Shown: piece after piece, positions 52,726-61,330 of the stretch
Position numbering within the stretch: position 1 is the stretch's first letter
How the letters are laid out: every line of letters starts with the position of its first letter
NCBI RefSeq assembly: GCF_003612555.1
Contig: NZ_RAZF01000001.1
Coordinates: 186,001 to 250,000, forward strand
Length of the DNA stretch: 64,000 nt
Direction: 5' to 3'
DNA from: Acutalibacter sp. 1XD8-33
Lineage (GTDB): Bacteria; Bacillota; Clostridia; Oscillospirales; Acutalibacteraceae
The notes under the pieces: generated by a model
Database searches by the model: none
The model's input: the letters and a program-made list of their open reading frames with translations, nothing else
Told to the model about the DNA's origin: nothing
Made by a program: the position numbers and the translations under genes

Positions 52726-53796
52726 ATGGGGAAAACGGCTTATTTAGTATTAGAAAACGGCAGAGTGTTTCAGGGCAGACGCTTCGGCGCGGATGGCGAG
52801 CTTACCGCCGAGGTGGTGTTTACCACCGGCATGACGGGCTATCTGGAAACCCTGACCGACCCTAGTTATTGGGGACAGATTGTGGTGCAGACATTTCCGC
52901 TTATCGGCAATTACGGCGTGATACCGTCTGATTTTGAAAGCGGTATGATAGGCCCCGGGGGGTATATAGTTAAGCATTGGTGCCAAGCTCCTTCTAACTT
53001 TCGTTCAGAGGGCAGCCTTGACGCCTTTTTTAAAGAAAAGGGCCTGATTGCCCTGGAGGGTATCGATACCCGCACCCTTACCAAAATCATCCGGGAAAAG
53101 GGCGTAATGAACGGCGCTATTGCGGACGACCCGGCGGGCGTGGACCTGGAAGCCCTTCGGGCCTGTCGGACGCAGAAAGGCGCGGTGCGGGCAGTCTCCA
53201 CCAAGGAAAAATACCTGGTGGGGGCGGAGAACACGGGCAAGCGCATCGCCCTGATGGATTACGGTACAAAGAGGAACATTGCCGGGGAGCTGGCCAAGCG
53301 CGGCGCCCGGGTGACGGTCTGCCCCTGCGATACCCGGGCGGAGGAGATCGCAGCCATGGGCGTGGACGGCATCATGCTGTCAAACGGCCCTGGCGACCCG
53401 GCGGAGAACGTGGAGCTCATCGCCGACCTGCGGGAGATCCAGGACCTGGGGAAGCCCATGTTCGGCATCTGTCTGGGGCACCAGCTGCTGGCCCTGGCCC
53501 ACGGGTGCCGGACCGAGAAGCTGAAATACGGCCACCGGGGGGAGAACCAGCCAGTGAAGAACCTGGAGACCGGGCGGGTATACATCACCAGCCAGAACCA
53601 CGGCTACGCGGTGGTGGGGGAGAGCATTGATCCCAGCTGGGGCCGGGAGCTGTACCGCAACGTGAACGATGGCACCTGCGAGGGGGTGCGCTACACGGAC
53701 TGCCCGGCTTTTACCACCCAGTTCCATCCCGAGGCCTGCGGAGGCCCCCTGGATACGGAGTATCTTTTCGACGAGTTCTTCGCCATGATGGACTGA
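52726..53796 (+). CDS. carA: Carbamoyl-phosphate synthase small subunit CarA
   Basis: CarA is the glutamine amidotransferase subunit that supplies ammonia to CarB for carbamoyl phosphate, used for pyrimidines and arginine. The 356-residue protein has the N-terminal CarA domain (about 1-150) and a class I glutaminase domain: nucleophile C249 in FGICLGHQLL, with H334 and E336 in QFHPEACGGP. Length is normal. The ATG at 52726 has AAAGGAAA about 9 bases upstream. A NUDIX-GNAT gene lies between it and carB. Confidence 0.96.
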   Translation: MGKTAYLVLENGRVFQGRRFGADGELTAEVVFTTGMTGYLETLTDPSYWGQIVVQTFPLIGNYGVIPSDFESGMIGPGGYIVKHWCQAPSNFRSEGSLDAFFKEKGLIALEGIDTRTLTKIIREKGVMNGAIADDPAGVDLEALRACRTQKGAVRAVSTKEKYLVGAENTGKRIALMDYGTKRNIAGELAKRGARVTVCPCDTRAEEIAAMGVDGIMLSNGPGDPAENVELIADLREIQDLGKPMFGICLGHQLLALAHGCRTEKLKYGHRGENQPVKNLETGRVYITSQNHGYAVVGESIDPSWGRELYRNVNDGTCEGVRYTDCPAFTTQFHPEACGGPLDTEYLFDEFFAMMD

Positions 53797-53826
53797 GTTT
53801 TCTTTTGGGAAGGAGGCGGCTTCTCT

Positions 53827-54804
53827 ATGGCGGAAGCCTCAACAGACTGGAGCCGGTCGGTGACCGGAATCGTCATCCGGGAGGGCAGAGTCCTGCTGGC
53901 CCGGCACACCTACGGCGGGGGCAAGGGCCTGCTCATCGTCCCCGGCGGGTATCTGGAGCGGGGAGAGTCTCCCCGGGACGCGGTGAAGCGGGAATTTCTG
54001 GAGGAGACCGGGGTCCTGGTGGAGCCCGGAAAGCTCCTGGCGGTGCGCTTCGGGGAGAAGGACTGGTATGCGGCGTTTTCGGCGGAGTATGTGTCCGGCG
54101 AGGCGGTCTCGGACCACGACGAGAACGATCTAGTGGTCTGGATGGATGTGGACGAGGCCCTCTCCAGGGAGGACGTGCCTGGGCTGACCAAGGCGCTGAT
54201 CCGCTGCGCTTTGCGAGAAGAGGGCCTTGTGCCCATGGCGTACGACACGCCCTCTGGGGCTGTGTGGCAGGACCTGTACGCGGCTCCGGGCCGGGAAAGG
54301 GACAGGATGGAGTATCATTTTATGCGGGGAAGCCCCCAGGACGCCCCTGGGGTAATGGCCCTGATACAGGAGCGCGTGGCCTGGATGGATCGGGCGGGCA
54401 TTTGCCAATGGAATGTCAACAGCTACCAGGAGGCCTACCCGGAGGAGTACTATCGGGAGAAGGCGGAGGCTGGCCGGCTATACCTGCTGCGGCGGGGGGA
54501 CGGGACCATTGCCAGCGCGGCGGTGCTTCTGCGGGAGGATGACCGCTGGGAGGACAGCACCACGGCCCAGGCCTTGTATGTGCACAATTTTGTGTCGTCC
54601 TTGGCGGACCAGGGCGCAGGAGGTCGGCTGCTGGACCACGCTGCGGACTTGGCAAGGGAACAGGGCCTGGCGGCCCTGCGGCTGGACTGCGCTGTGAACA
54701 ACGCCCCCCTGAACGAATATTACGAGAAAAAGGGCTTCCGCCTGCGCGGGGGACAGTGCGTGGACGGGCCCTATATAGGCAATAAACGGGAAAAGACGCT
54801 GTAA
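53827..54804 (+). CDS. NUDIX hydrolase-GNAT acetyltransferase fusion
   Basis: A 325-residue two-domain protein. The NUDIX domain (about 8-145) has a perfect box: G41, E47, REFLEETG (55-62). The C-terminal half (about 160-320) is a GNAT N-acetyltransferase with an acetyl-CoA loop around QGAGGRLLD and the NNAPLNEYYEKKGFRL end. NUDIX enzymes cleave nucleoside diphosphates linked to a moiety X; GNATs transfer acetyl groups. Substrates cannot be assigned. It lies 30 bp after carA and 16 bp before carB, so it is in the same operon. Its GC-rich codon use matches its neighbours. Confidence 0.88.
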   Translation: MAEASTDWSRSVTGIVIREGRVLLARHTYGGGKGLLIVPGGYLERGESPRDAVKREFLEETGVLVEPGKLLAVRFGEKDWYAAFSAEYVSGEAVSDHDENDLVVWMDVDEALSREDVPGLTKALIRCALREEGLVPMAYDTPSGAVWQDLYAAPGRERDRMEYHFMRGSPQDAPGVMALIQERVAWMDRAGICQWNVNSYQEAYPEEYYREKAEAGRLYLLRRGDGTIASAAVLLREDDRWEDSTTAQALYVHNFVSSLADQGAGGRLLDHAADLAREQGLAALRLDCAVNNAPLNEYYEKKGFRLRGGQCVDGPYIGNKREKTL

Positions 54805-54820
54805 AAAAGAGGAGGATACT

Positions 54821-57800
54821 ATGCCACTGAATCAAGACATAAAAAAAGTACTGGTGATCGGTTCCGGGCCCATTGTGATCGGACAGGCGGCGGAGTTTGA
54901 CTACGCGGGCACCCAGGCCTGCCGGGCTCTCCGGGAGGACGGCATCGAGATCGTGCTGGTAAACTCCAACCCGGCCACCATCATGACCGACCAGGCCATG
55001 GCCGACCGGATCTACATCGAGCCCCTGACCCTGACCACTGTGAAGCGCATCATCGAGAAGGAGAAGCCGGACAGCATCCTCTCCGGCTTCGGCGGCCAGA
55101 CCGGCCTGACCCTCTCCATGCAGCTGGCCCGGGAGGGTTTTCTGAAAAAGCACAACGTGCGCCTGCTGGGGGCGGGCCCCGAGACCATCGACAAGGCCGA
55201 GGACCGGCAGCTCTTCAAGGACGCCATGGAGCGCATCGGCCAGCCCTGCGTGCCCAGCAAGGTGGTCACCACCGTGGAGGGCGCGGAGGACTTCGCCGGG
55301 GAGATCGGCTACCCGGTGATCATCCGCCCGGCCTTCACTTTGGGCGGCACCGGCGGCGGCATCGTCAACAACCCCCAGGAGCTGCGGGAGATCACCGCCA
55401 ACGGCCTGGCCCTGTCCCCCATCACCCAGGTGCTGGTGGAGAAGAGCATCGCCGGGTGGAAGGAGATCGAATTTGAGGTCATGCGGGACGGGGATGGCAA
55501 CGCCATCACCATCTGCTCCATGGAGAACCTGGACCCTGTGGGCGTGCACACCGGCGACTCCATCGTCATCGCCCCCACGGTCACCCTCTCCGACAAGGAG
55601 TATCAGATGCTGCGCACCGCCGCCCTGGACATTGTGAACGAGCTGGGGGTGGAAGGGGGCTGCAACTGCCAGTTCGCCCTGCATCCCACCAGCTTCGAGT
55701 ACGCCGTCATTGAGGTGAACCCCCGGGTGAGCCGGTCCTCCGCCCTGGCCTCCAAGGCCACGGGCTACCCCATTGCCAAGGTAGCCACGAAAATCGCCAT
55801 CGGCTACCGGCTGGACGAGATCAAAAACGCCGTCACCGGGGTCACCTACGCCGCCTTCGAGCCCACCATCGACTATGTGGCGGTGAAGTTCCCCAAGTGG
55901 CCCTTCGATAAATTCGTATATGCCAAGCGGGATCTGGGCACCCAGATGAAGGCCACCGGTGAGGTGATGAGCATTGCCGACACCTTTGAGATGGCCCTGA
56001 TGAAGGCCGTGCGGGGGGCGGAGATCGGCCTGGACACCCTGAACCTGCCCAAGTTCGCCGGGGAGAGCGAGGAGACCCTCCTGCACATCGCGGAGCACGC
56101 CACCGACGAGCGGATCTTCGCCGTGTACGAGCTCTTGAAGCGGGGCCATTCCGTGGACAGCCTCTATGCGCTGACCATGATCGACCGGTGGTTTCTCTCG
56201 AAGCTCCTGGTGCTGCTGGACTACGAGCGGGAGCTGGCAAAAGGCGTCCTGACCCAGGAGCTCTACACCGAGGGCAAGCGGCTGGGCTATCCGGACCGGA
56301 TCATCGCCCGGCTCTCCGGCTGCGAGGTGAAATTCCCCCGGAAAACCACCTTCAAGATGGTGGACACCTGCGCCGGGGAGTTCGCCGCCCATACCCCCTA
56401 CTTCTACGCCACCTATGACACCGAGGAGAGCGGCGGGGAGGACGAGGCCCTGGAGTTCATCAAGGACAAGGGGGATAAGAAAACCATCATTGTGCTGGGC
56501 TCCGGGCCCATCCGCATCGGTCAAGGCATCGAGTTCGACTATGCCAGCGTCCACTGCGTCATGTCTTTGCAGCAGCTGGGCTATCAAGTGGTGATCATCA
56601 ACAACAACCCGGAGACCGTGTCCACAGACTTCGACACCGGCGACCGGCTCTACTTCGAGCCCCTCTCCCCGGAGGACGTGATGGATATTATCGCCATCGA
56701 GAAGCCCATTGGAGTGGTGGTTGCCTTCGGCGGGCAGACGGCCATCAAGCTCACCAAGACCCTGGCGGAGAACAAGATCCCCATCCTGGGCTCCTCGGCG
56801 GACACCATCGACATGGCGGAGGACCGGGAGCGCTTCGACGAGCTTCTGGAGCGGGCGGGCATCAAGCGGCCCAAGGGCTCCACGGTGATGACGGCGGCGG
56901 AGGCCCTGGAGGCGGCGGAAAAGCTGGGATATCCCGTGCTCATGCGGCCTTCTTATGTGCTGGGCGGCCAGAACATGATCATCGCCACCTGCGCGGAGGA
57001 CATTGAGGAGTATATGGAGATCATCCTCTCCACCAAGCAGGACAACCCGGTGCTCATCGACAAATACCTCTCCGGCATGGAGATCGAGGTGGACGCCATC
57101 TGCGACGGGGAGGACATCCTGATCCCCGGCATCATGGAGCATGTGGAGCGCACGGGCATCCACTCCGGGGACAGCATCGCCGTGTACCCCGCCTCCGACA
57201 TTGACGACGGTATGAGCCAGAAGATCGTCTCCACCACGGAGACCCTCTGCCGGGAGCTCCACGGCATCGGGCTCATCAACCTCCAATATATTATCATGGA
57301 CCGGGAGATCTACGTGATCGAGGTGAACCCCCGGGCCAGCCGCACCGTGCCCTATATCAGCAAGGTCACCGGCGTGCCTATGTGCGATCTGGCCACCAAG
57401 TGCAGCCTGGGCTACAAGCTCCGAGACCTGGGCTATGGCACCGGGCTCTACAAACCCTCCCCCTATGTGGCGGTGAAGGTGCCGGTGTTCTCCTTTGAGA
57501 AGCTGGCGGACGTGGACACCCACCTGGGCCCGGAGATGAAGTCCACCGGCGAGGTGCTGGGCATCGGCAACTGCCTGGAGGAGGCCCTTTACAAGGGGCT
57601 CATCGCCAGCGGCCACCAGATGAAGAAGGGCGGCGGGGTATTCATCACCGTGCGGGACCAGGACAAGCCGGAGATCGCGGAGATCGCCAAGAAATTCGAG
57701 CGCCTGGGCTTTAAGCTCTTCGCCACCGGCGGCACGGCCCTGCTGCTGTTCAAAGCCGGGCTGAACGTGACGGTGGTGGACAAGATCCACGAGAACTCCG

Positions 57801-58903
57801 GCCACAACACCATCACCCTCCTGGAGAGCGGGCAGGTGAACTACGTGATCTCCACCTCGGCCAAGGGCCGCAACCCCGCCCGGGACAGCGTGAAGATCCG
57901 CCGCAAGGCCAGCCTCCTGGGCATTCCCTGCCTGACGGCCATCGACACGGCCAACGCCCTGGCCGATTCCCTCATGAGCCGCTACACCCCGGAGAACACG
58001 GAGATTGTAGATATCAACGACCTGAAGGCGGAGAAGCAGAAGATCCGCTTCACCAAGATGTCCGCCTGCTCCAACGACTATATCTACGTGAACTGCTTCG
58101 ACCCCCAGAACCGGGTGGCCTCGCCGGAATCTCTGGCGGTGAGCCTCTCCGACCGGCACAACGGCGTGGGCAGCGACGGGGTGATCCTCATCGAGCCTTC
58201 GGAGGTTGCCGACGCCCGGATGACCATGTTCAACCGGGACGGCAGCGAGGGCATGATGTGCGGAAACGGTATCCGCTGTGTGGCAAAGTACCTCTATGAT
58301 AACGGCATCGCCAAGGGAACCCTGGCCGGCGTGGGCCGCAGCGTGCTCCACATCGACACCAGAAGCGGCGTGAAGGAGTGCACGGTGATCACCAAGAACG
58401 GCCTGTGCCATCAGGTGGCGGTGAATATGGGCAAGGCGGAGCTTCAGCCGGAAAAGGTGCCGGTGAAGCTCTCCGGAGGCCCGGTGGTAGGCCGCCGGGT
58501 GGAGATTGCCGGGGAGCGGTACGAGATTACCTGCTGCTCCATGGGCAACCCCCACGTGACGGTGTTCGTGCCCTCTGTGGACAAGGCGGACGTGGAGAAG
58601 CTGGGGCCGGTGTTCGAGCACGACCCCCTGTTCCCGGAGCTGGTGAATGTGGGCTTTGTGGAGGTGATCGACAGCCACACCCTGAAGGCCAGGATTTGGG
58701 AGCGGGGCAGCGGCGAGACCATGGCCTGCGGCACCGGGACCTGCGCGGCGGCTGTGGCGGCGGTGCTCAACGGCTACTGCGAGAAGGGCCGGGATATCCG
58801 GGTGATCCTCAAGGGCGGCGAGCTGAAGATCAATTATACCGACGAGCGGGTGCTGATGACCGGCGAGGCCGTGAAGGTCTACGACGGCGTGGTGGAGGTC
58901 TAA
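54821..58903 (+). CDS. carB: Carbamoyl-phosphate synthase large subunit fused to diaminopimelate epimerase
   Basis: A single 1360-residue frame. Residues about 1-1070 are a complete CarB: two ATP-grasp halves (IGSGPIVIGQAAEFDYAGTQ at the N-terminus, IGQGIEFDYASVH in the second) and the allosteric MGS-like domain ending near EIVDINDL. Residues about 1074-1360 are a DapF domain with both catalytic cysteines, C1147 in MMCGNGIRC and C1303 in MACGTGTCA, and RHNGVGSDG. The usual MHGxGND substrate loop reads MSACSND (1080-1086). CarB makes carbamoyl phosphate; DapF converts LL- to meso-diaminopimelate for lysine and peptidoglycan. No stop or frameshift separates the parts. A separate dapF lies at 61703. 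Whether the fused epimerase is active is not known. Confidence 0.95.
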   Translation: MPLNQDIKKVLVIGSGPIVIGQAAEFDYAGTQACRALREDGIEIVLVNSNPATIMTDQAMADRIYIEPLTLTTVKRIIEKEKPDSILSGFGGQTGLTLSMQLAREGFLKKHNVRLLGAGPETIDKAEDRQLFKDAMERIGQPCVPSKVVTTVEGAEDFAGEIGYPVIIRPAFTLGGTGGGIVNNPQELREITANGLALSPITQVLVEKSIAGWKEIEFEVMRDGDGNAITICSMENLDPVGVHTGDSIVIAPTVTLSDKEYQMLRTAALDIVNELGVEGGCNCQFALHPTSFEYAVIEVNPRVSRSSALASKATGYPIAKVATKIAIGYRLDEIKNAVTGVTYAAFEPTIDYVAVKFPKWPFDKFVYAKRDLGTQMKATGEVMSIADTFEMALMKAVRGAEIGLDTLNLPKFAGESEETLLHIAEHATDERIFAVYELLKRGHSVDSLYALTMIDRWFLSKLLVLLDYERELAKGVLTQELYTEGKRLGYPDRIIARLSGCEVKFPRKTTFKMVDTCAGEFAAHTPYFYATYDTEESGGEDEALEFIKDKGDKKTIIVLGSGPIRIGQGIEFDYASVHCVMSLQQLGYQVVIINNNPETVSTDFDTGDRLYFEPLSPEDVMDIIAIEKPIGVVVAFGGQTAIKLTKTLAENKIPILGSSADTIDMAEDRERFDELLERAGIKRPKGSTVMTAAEALEAAEKLGYPVLMRPSYVLGGQNMIIATCAEDIEEYMEIILSTKQDNPVLIDKYLSGMEIEVDAICDGEDILIPGIMEHVERTGIHSGDSIAVYPASDIDDGMSQKIVSTTETLCRELHGIGLINLQYIIMDREIYVIEVNPRASRTVPYISKVTGVPMCDLATKCSLGYKLRDLGYGTGLYKPSPYVAVKVPVFSFEKLADVDTHLGPEMKSTGEVLGIGNCLEEALYKGLIASGHQMKKGGGVFITVRDQDKPEIAEIAKKFERLGFKLFATGGTALLLFKAGLNVTVVDKIHENSGHNTITLLESGQVNYVISTSAKGRNPARDSVKIRRKASLLGIPCLTAIDTANALADSLMSRYTPENTEIVDINDLKAEKQKIRFTKMSACSNDYIYVNCFDPQNRVASPESLAVSLSDRHNGVGSDGVILIEPSEVADARMTMFNRDGSEGMMCGNGIRCVAKYLYDNGIAKGTLAGVGRSVLHIDTRSGVKECTVITKNGLCHQVAVNMGKAELQPEKVPVKLSGGPVVGRRVEIAGERYEITCCSMGNPHVTVFVPSVDKADVEKLGPVFEHDPLFPELVNVGFVEVIDSHTLKARIWERGSGETMACGTGTCAAAVAAVLNGYCEKGRDIRVILKGGELKINYTDERVLMTGEAVKVYDGVVEV

Positions 58904-58936
58904 GACCAAGACCTTGGGGACGCTGGTCTCGCCTGG

Positions 58937-59025
58937 TCTCGTCTGCCGACTCGGTCGGGTCAGAACGATTGCCACCGGCAATCTTCCCCGGCTCGGTCGG
59001 CGCTTGACGGTCCCCACCGGGGATC
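58937..59025 (-). repeat. Structured intergenic repeat, copies 2a and 2b
   Basis: 58937-58967 is identical to 43671-43701. Hairpins GATTGCC-acc-GGCAATC (58967-58983) and GGTCCCC-acc-GGGGATC (59009-59025) follow. The second is preceded by CGGTCGGCGCTTGAC, shared with 61231-61245 with one difference. The gap 58904-59460 holds this, modules C and D, a 9-bp palindrome (59062-59082), a 9-bp hairpin (59160-59180) and a terminator; no gene. Confidence 0.7.
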
Positions 59026-59090
59026 AGCGCCCCCAAACCCCTGCCACCTTTGAGAAAGGTAAGACTTCGTAGAACGAAGTCTACGAAACA

Positions 59091-59125
59091 TTTTACCCAC
59101 TCCTCGCTTTGCTCGTCGTGAACGT
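59091..59125 (+). repeat. Intergenic repeat module C, copy 2
   Basis: 35 nt identical to 47331-47365. It follows a perfect inverted repeat, AGACTTCGT-aga-ACGAAGTCT (59062-59082). Confidence 0.8.
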
Positions 59126-59134
59126 CTTGCGGAA

Positions 59135-59158
59135 CAACATTGACCGGTCCAGCTGGTC
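59135..59158 (+). repeat. Intergenic repeat module D, copy 1
   Basis: 24 nt that recur in inverted orientation at 61290-61313 with one mismatch; the core is TGACCGGTCCAGCTGG. The two copies face each other across the lipoprotein and LURP-one-like genes. Confidence 0.7.
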
Positions 59159-59343
59159 AAAACTTGGCAAAGCCAAGTTTACAGCTGGCGGGGAGTTTGA
59201 GGGGTGAGCGTCCGCCGGGGGCGGACACTCCGTGAACCGACCGAGCCGGCAGGCGAGACTCGCGCAGCCCTCAAGGTCTTATCCCTTGACCTTAACACCT
59301 GAGAAGCGCATTTTTTGAAGGTGAATTGACACGAAGCGTCAAG

Positions 59344-59376
59344 AGGGGACTTTTTTGAAAGAGAAAAAAGTCCCCT
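59344..59376 (+). terminator. Strong hairpin, probable terminator
   Basis: A 13-bp perfect stem (AGGGGACTTTTTT at 59344-59356 with AAAAAAGTCCCCT at 59364-59376), 7-base loop. The T-run lies inside the 5' arm on the plus strand and the A-run in the 3' arm, so on either strand it is not followed by a separate T-tract. It isolates the repeat region from the lipoprotein gene. Confidence 0.5.
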
Positions 59377-59460
59377 AGTCCTGGAGAAAGCCAATATCGT
59401 GTGGTTTTTTGCGACTATACTGGTAGAACCATTTCATTCTTAGAAAAGGAGCGAGAAACC

Positions 59461-60495
59461 ATGAAAAAGACCACAGAAACCGGAAAAACGGTAAAAAACA
59501 ACAGACTGGGATGCTTCCTGCTGGCGCTTTGGCTGACGCTGGGCCTTGCGGCCTGCGGGCCCGACGATTTCCAGCCGGAGGCGGCGGGCCCTGGGAACGG
59601 GGCGTCCTCCGAGGACGGGAGCGGGGCCGCCAGCGAGCCGGAATCCTCCCCGGAGAGCCAGTCCGCCAGCCACGAAGCCCCCGGCGAGAGTGAGGATTCC
59701 TCTTGGTACGGGGACAACTACCTGCTGGAGTCTAGCCCGGCCTACTCCGACGAGAACGGGCTGGCCCAGGATCTGGCCGTGTCCACGGACCTGGACTGGG
59801 TTTGGTACGCCAACCCGGAAGCTCTGGGGCGGCTGGCCCCTGGCGCGGAGCGGGCGGACGCCATGTGCCGGAAAGGCGTGCTGGAGTTCGCGTTCTCCGG
59901 TCAGGAGGACTTGGGAGAGCTGGCGGAGAAATACGGCCTGAGCCGGGAGGAGCTGGAGATCGGAACCATGAAGTCCTGGCCCTGGGATAGCTGGGAGACC
60001 CTGGTCCGGGAGTACACCCTATATGTCGGCGCCTTGGAGCTGGAAGAGCCGCCTGCTATGGACATCTACTGGATGCCGGACGCCTGGGACCTGCGGCGGG
60101 GAGAAGAGGGCGAGCTCTCGGGGGCAGGCTGGGGCCCTTATGGGGAGGATGCCCAGGGGGGAAGCCAAGCCCCCACACCTACTCCGGAGCCTACTCCGGA
60201 ATGGGAGCCCGCCGGGGAGTACCAGCCCCCGGAGTTCCAGCCGGTGGAGGAGCATCCGGGCTTTGAGATGGCCGTGACGGAGCCGGGCCCGGGGGAGCTT
60301 CCCCTTCAGGTGCGGCTGCGGTGGCGGCGGGAGGGGCGCTGGTGCTTCGCCCAGATTCCCGGGCACAGCCTGGAGGCCTTCTGGAGCTGCCACGAGGACC
60401 TGCTGGAAAAGCGGGACCTGGCCCCCCTGCGGGAGGAGCGGCAGAAAGAGCGGCAGGAGGTCGGAGGCGTGAAAAGCGAACCAGAAAAACCATAG
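59461..60495 (+). CDS. Secreted lipoprotein with acidic linker
   Basis: The 344-residue product has a signal peptide with lipobox LAAC and lipidated C32, a Ser/Glu/Gly-rich linker (about 35-80), then a domain with several WxW-type aromatic clusters (LDWVWYAN, MKSWPWDSWETL) and a second Pro/Glu-rich stretch (about 238-275). I do not recognise the domain. The ATG at 59461 has AAAGGAGCG upstream; the longer frame to 59401 has none. The LURP-one-like gene follows 9 bp later, so they are an operon. Confidence 0.75.
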   Translation: MKKTTETGKTVKNNRLGCFLLALWLTLGLAACGPDDFQPEAAGPGNGASSEDGSGAASEPESSPESQSASHEAPGESEDSSWYGDNYLLESSPAYSDENGLAQDLAVSTDLDWVWYANPEALGRLAPGAERADAMCRKGVLEFAFSGQEDLGELAEKYGLSREELEIGTMKSWPWDSWETLVREYTLYVGALELEEPPAMDIYWMPDAWDLRRGEEGELSGAGWGPYGEDAQGGSQAPTPTPEPTPEWEPAGEYQPPEFQPVEEHPGFEMAVTEPGPGELPLQVRLRWRREGRWCFAQIPGHSLEAFWSCHEDLLEKRDLAPLREERQKERQEVGGVKSEPEKP

Positions 60496-60504
60496 GAGCG
60501 CGAT

Positions 60505-60975
60505 ATGAAATTACTATTTAAGCAGAGATTTTTTTCCTGGCTGGACAGCTACGACATCTACTATGAGGACGGCAGCACGGCCTACACCGTGAAGGGCCAG
60601 CTCAGCTGGGGGCACTGCCTGAAGATCTTCGACCCCTACGGCCGGGAGGTGGGCACGGTGAAGGAGCGGGTGCTCACCTGGATGCCCAAGTTTGAGCTGT
60701 ACCTGGGGAGCCAGTACATCGGCTGCATCAGCAAGGAGTTCACCTTTTTCAAGCCCCGGTACAACATCGAGTGCAACGGCTGGCAGGTGGAGGGGAACTG
60801 GATGGAGTGGGACTATCAGGTGTTGGGGCCCCAGGGGGACCTGATCGCCACAGTCTCCAAGGAAATCTGGAACTGGATGGATACCTATGTGATCGACACG
60901 GCCTTTCCGGATGACGCCATCTATGTTCTGATGCTGGTGCTGGCTATCGACGCGGAGAAATGCTCAAGAGATTGA
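60505..60975 (+). CDS. LURP-one-related (scramblase-like fold) protein
   Basis: A 156-residue protein that fits the LURP-one-related family: an antiparallel barrel around a central helix. Recognisable parts are KLLFKQRFFSWLDSYDIYYE at the start, YTVKGQLSWGHCLKIFDPYG, and the terminal YVIDTAFPDDAIYVLMLVLA helix. Bacterial members have no settled function; phospholipid binding has been proposed from the fold. No signal peptide is present. Confidence 0.8.
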   Translation: MKLLFKQRFFSWLDSYDIYYEDGSTAYTVKGQLSWGHCLKIFDPYGREVGTVKERVLTWMPKFELYLGSQYIGCISKEFTFFKPRYNIECNGWQVEGNWMEWDYQVLGPQGDLIATVSKEIWNWMDTYVIDTAFPDDAIYVLMLVLAIDAEKCSRD

Positions 60976-60977
60976 AA

Positions 60978-61062
60978 CGCGGGGCGTTTCAACTCTCCAA
61001 GTTTTTGCTCGCGGTTTGCAAAACCGCGATGCGATTTCATAAATGAAATACCGCAAAAACTT
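60978..61062. other. Nested inverted repeats after the LURP-one-like gene
   Basis: An outer stem AAGTTTTTGC/GCAAAAACTT (60999-61008 / 61053-61062) encloses CGCGGTTT/AAACCGCG (61010-61017 / 61021-61028) and ATTTCAT/ATGAAAT (61034-61040 / 61043-61049), making a three-way junction. A hairpin around GAAACGC/GCGTTTC lies just before. The gap 60976-61454 also holds repeat copies 3a, D2 and B2 and no gene I can support. Confidence 0.55.
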
Positions 61063-61200
61063 TTGTCCCGGCGAAAGAGGCGGGAAGCTGGGCGAAATGA
61101 GTGGGCTGGATGCCAAACCTCCAGGACACTACCTAAAGGATAAGTTTTGTAGAGTCATACGGAGTGGCCGCAGCCGCCACAGACTGGCGGCTGCGGCAAG

Positions 61201-61278
61201 GTCGTGGGGTTTCGGTCTCACCTGCCGGTTCGGTCGGTGCTTGACGGTCCCCACAGGGGACCAGCACCCCCACACGAC
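61201..61278 (+). repeat. Structured intergenic repeat, copy 3a
   Basis: A GTCGTG/CACGAC stem with a GGG/CCC extension encloses the conserved CACCTGCCGGTTCGGTCGG, a GGTGCT/AGCACC stem (61236-61241 / 61263-61268) and the hairpin GGTCCCC-aca-GGGGACC (61246-61262). Read on the minus strand it has the same layout as 43812-43883. Confidence 0.65.
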
Positions 61279-61289
61279 GACCAGCTTAA

Positions 61290-61313
61290 GACCAGCTGGA
61301 CCGGTCACTGTTG
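61290..61313 (-). repeat. Intergenic repeat module D, copy 2
   Basis: Inverted copy of 59135-59158 with one mismatch (core CCAGCTGGACCGGTCA). Confidence 0.7.
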
Positions 61314-61330
61314 TTAATTGTAGCATTTCA

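Noticed and set aside
54416-59017. A 1533-residue reading frame on the minus strand
   Set aside because: It lies wholly antisense to the NUDIX-GNAT and carB-dapF genes, is His/Gly/Leu/Val-rich in the way shadow frames of GC-rich genes are, and has no recognisable domain.
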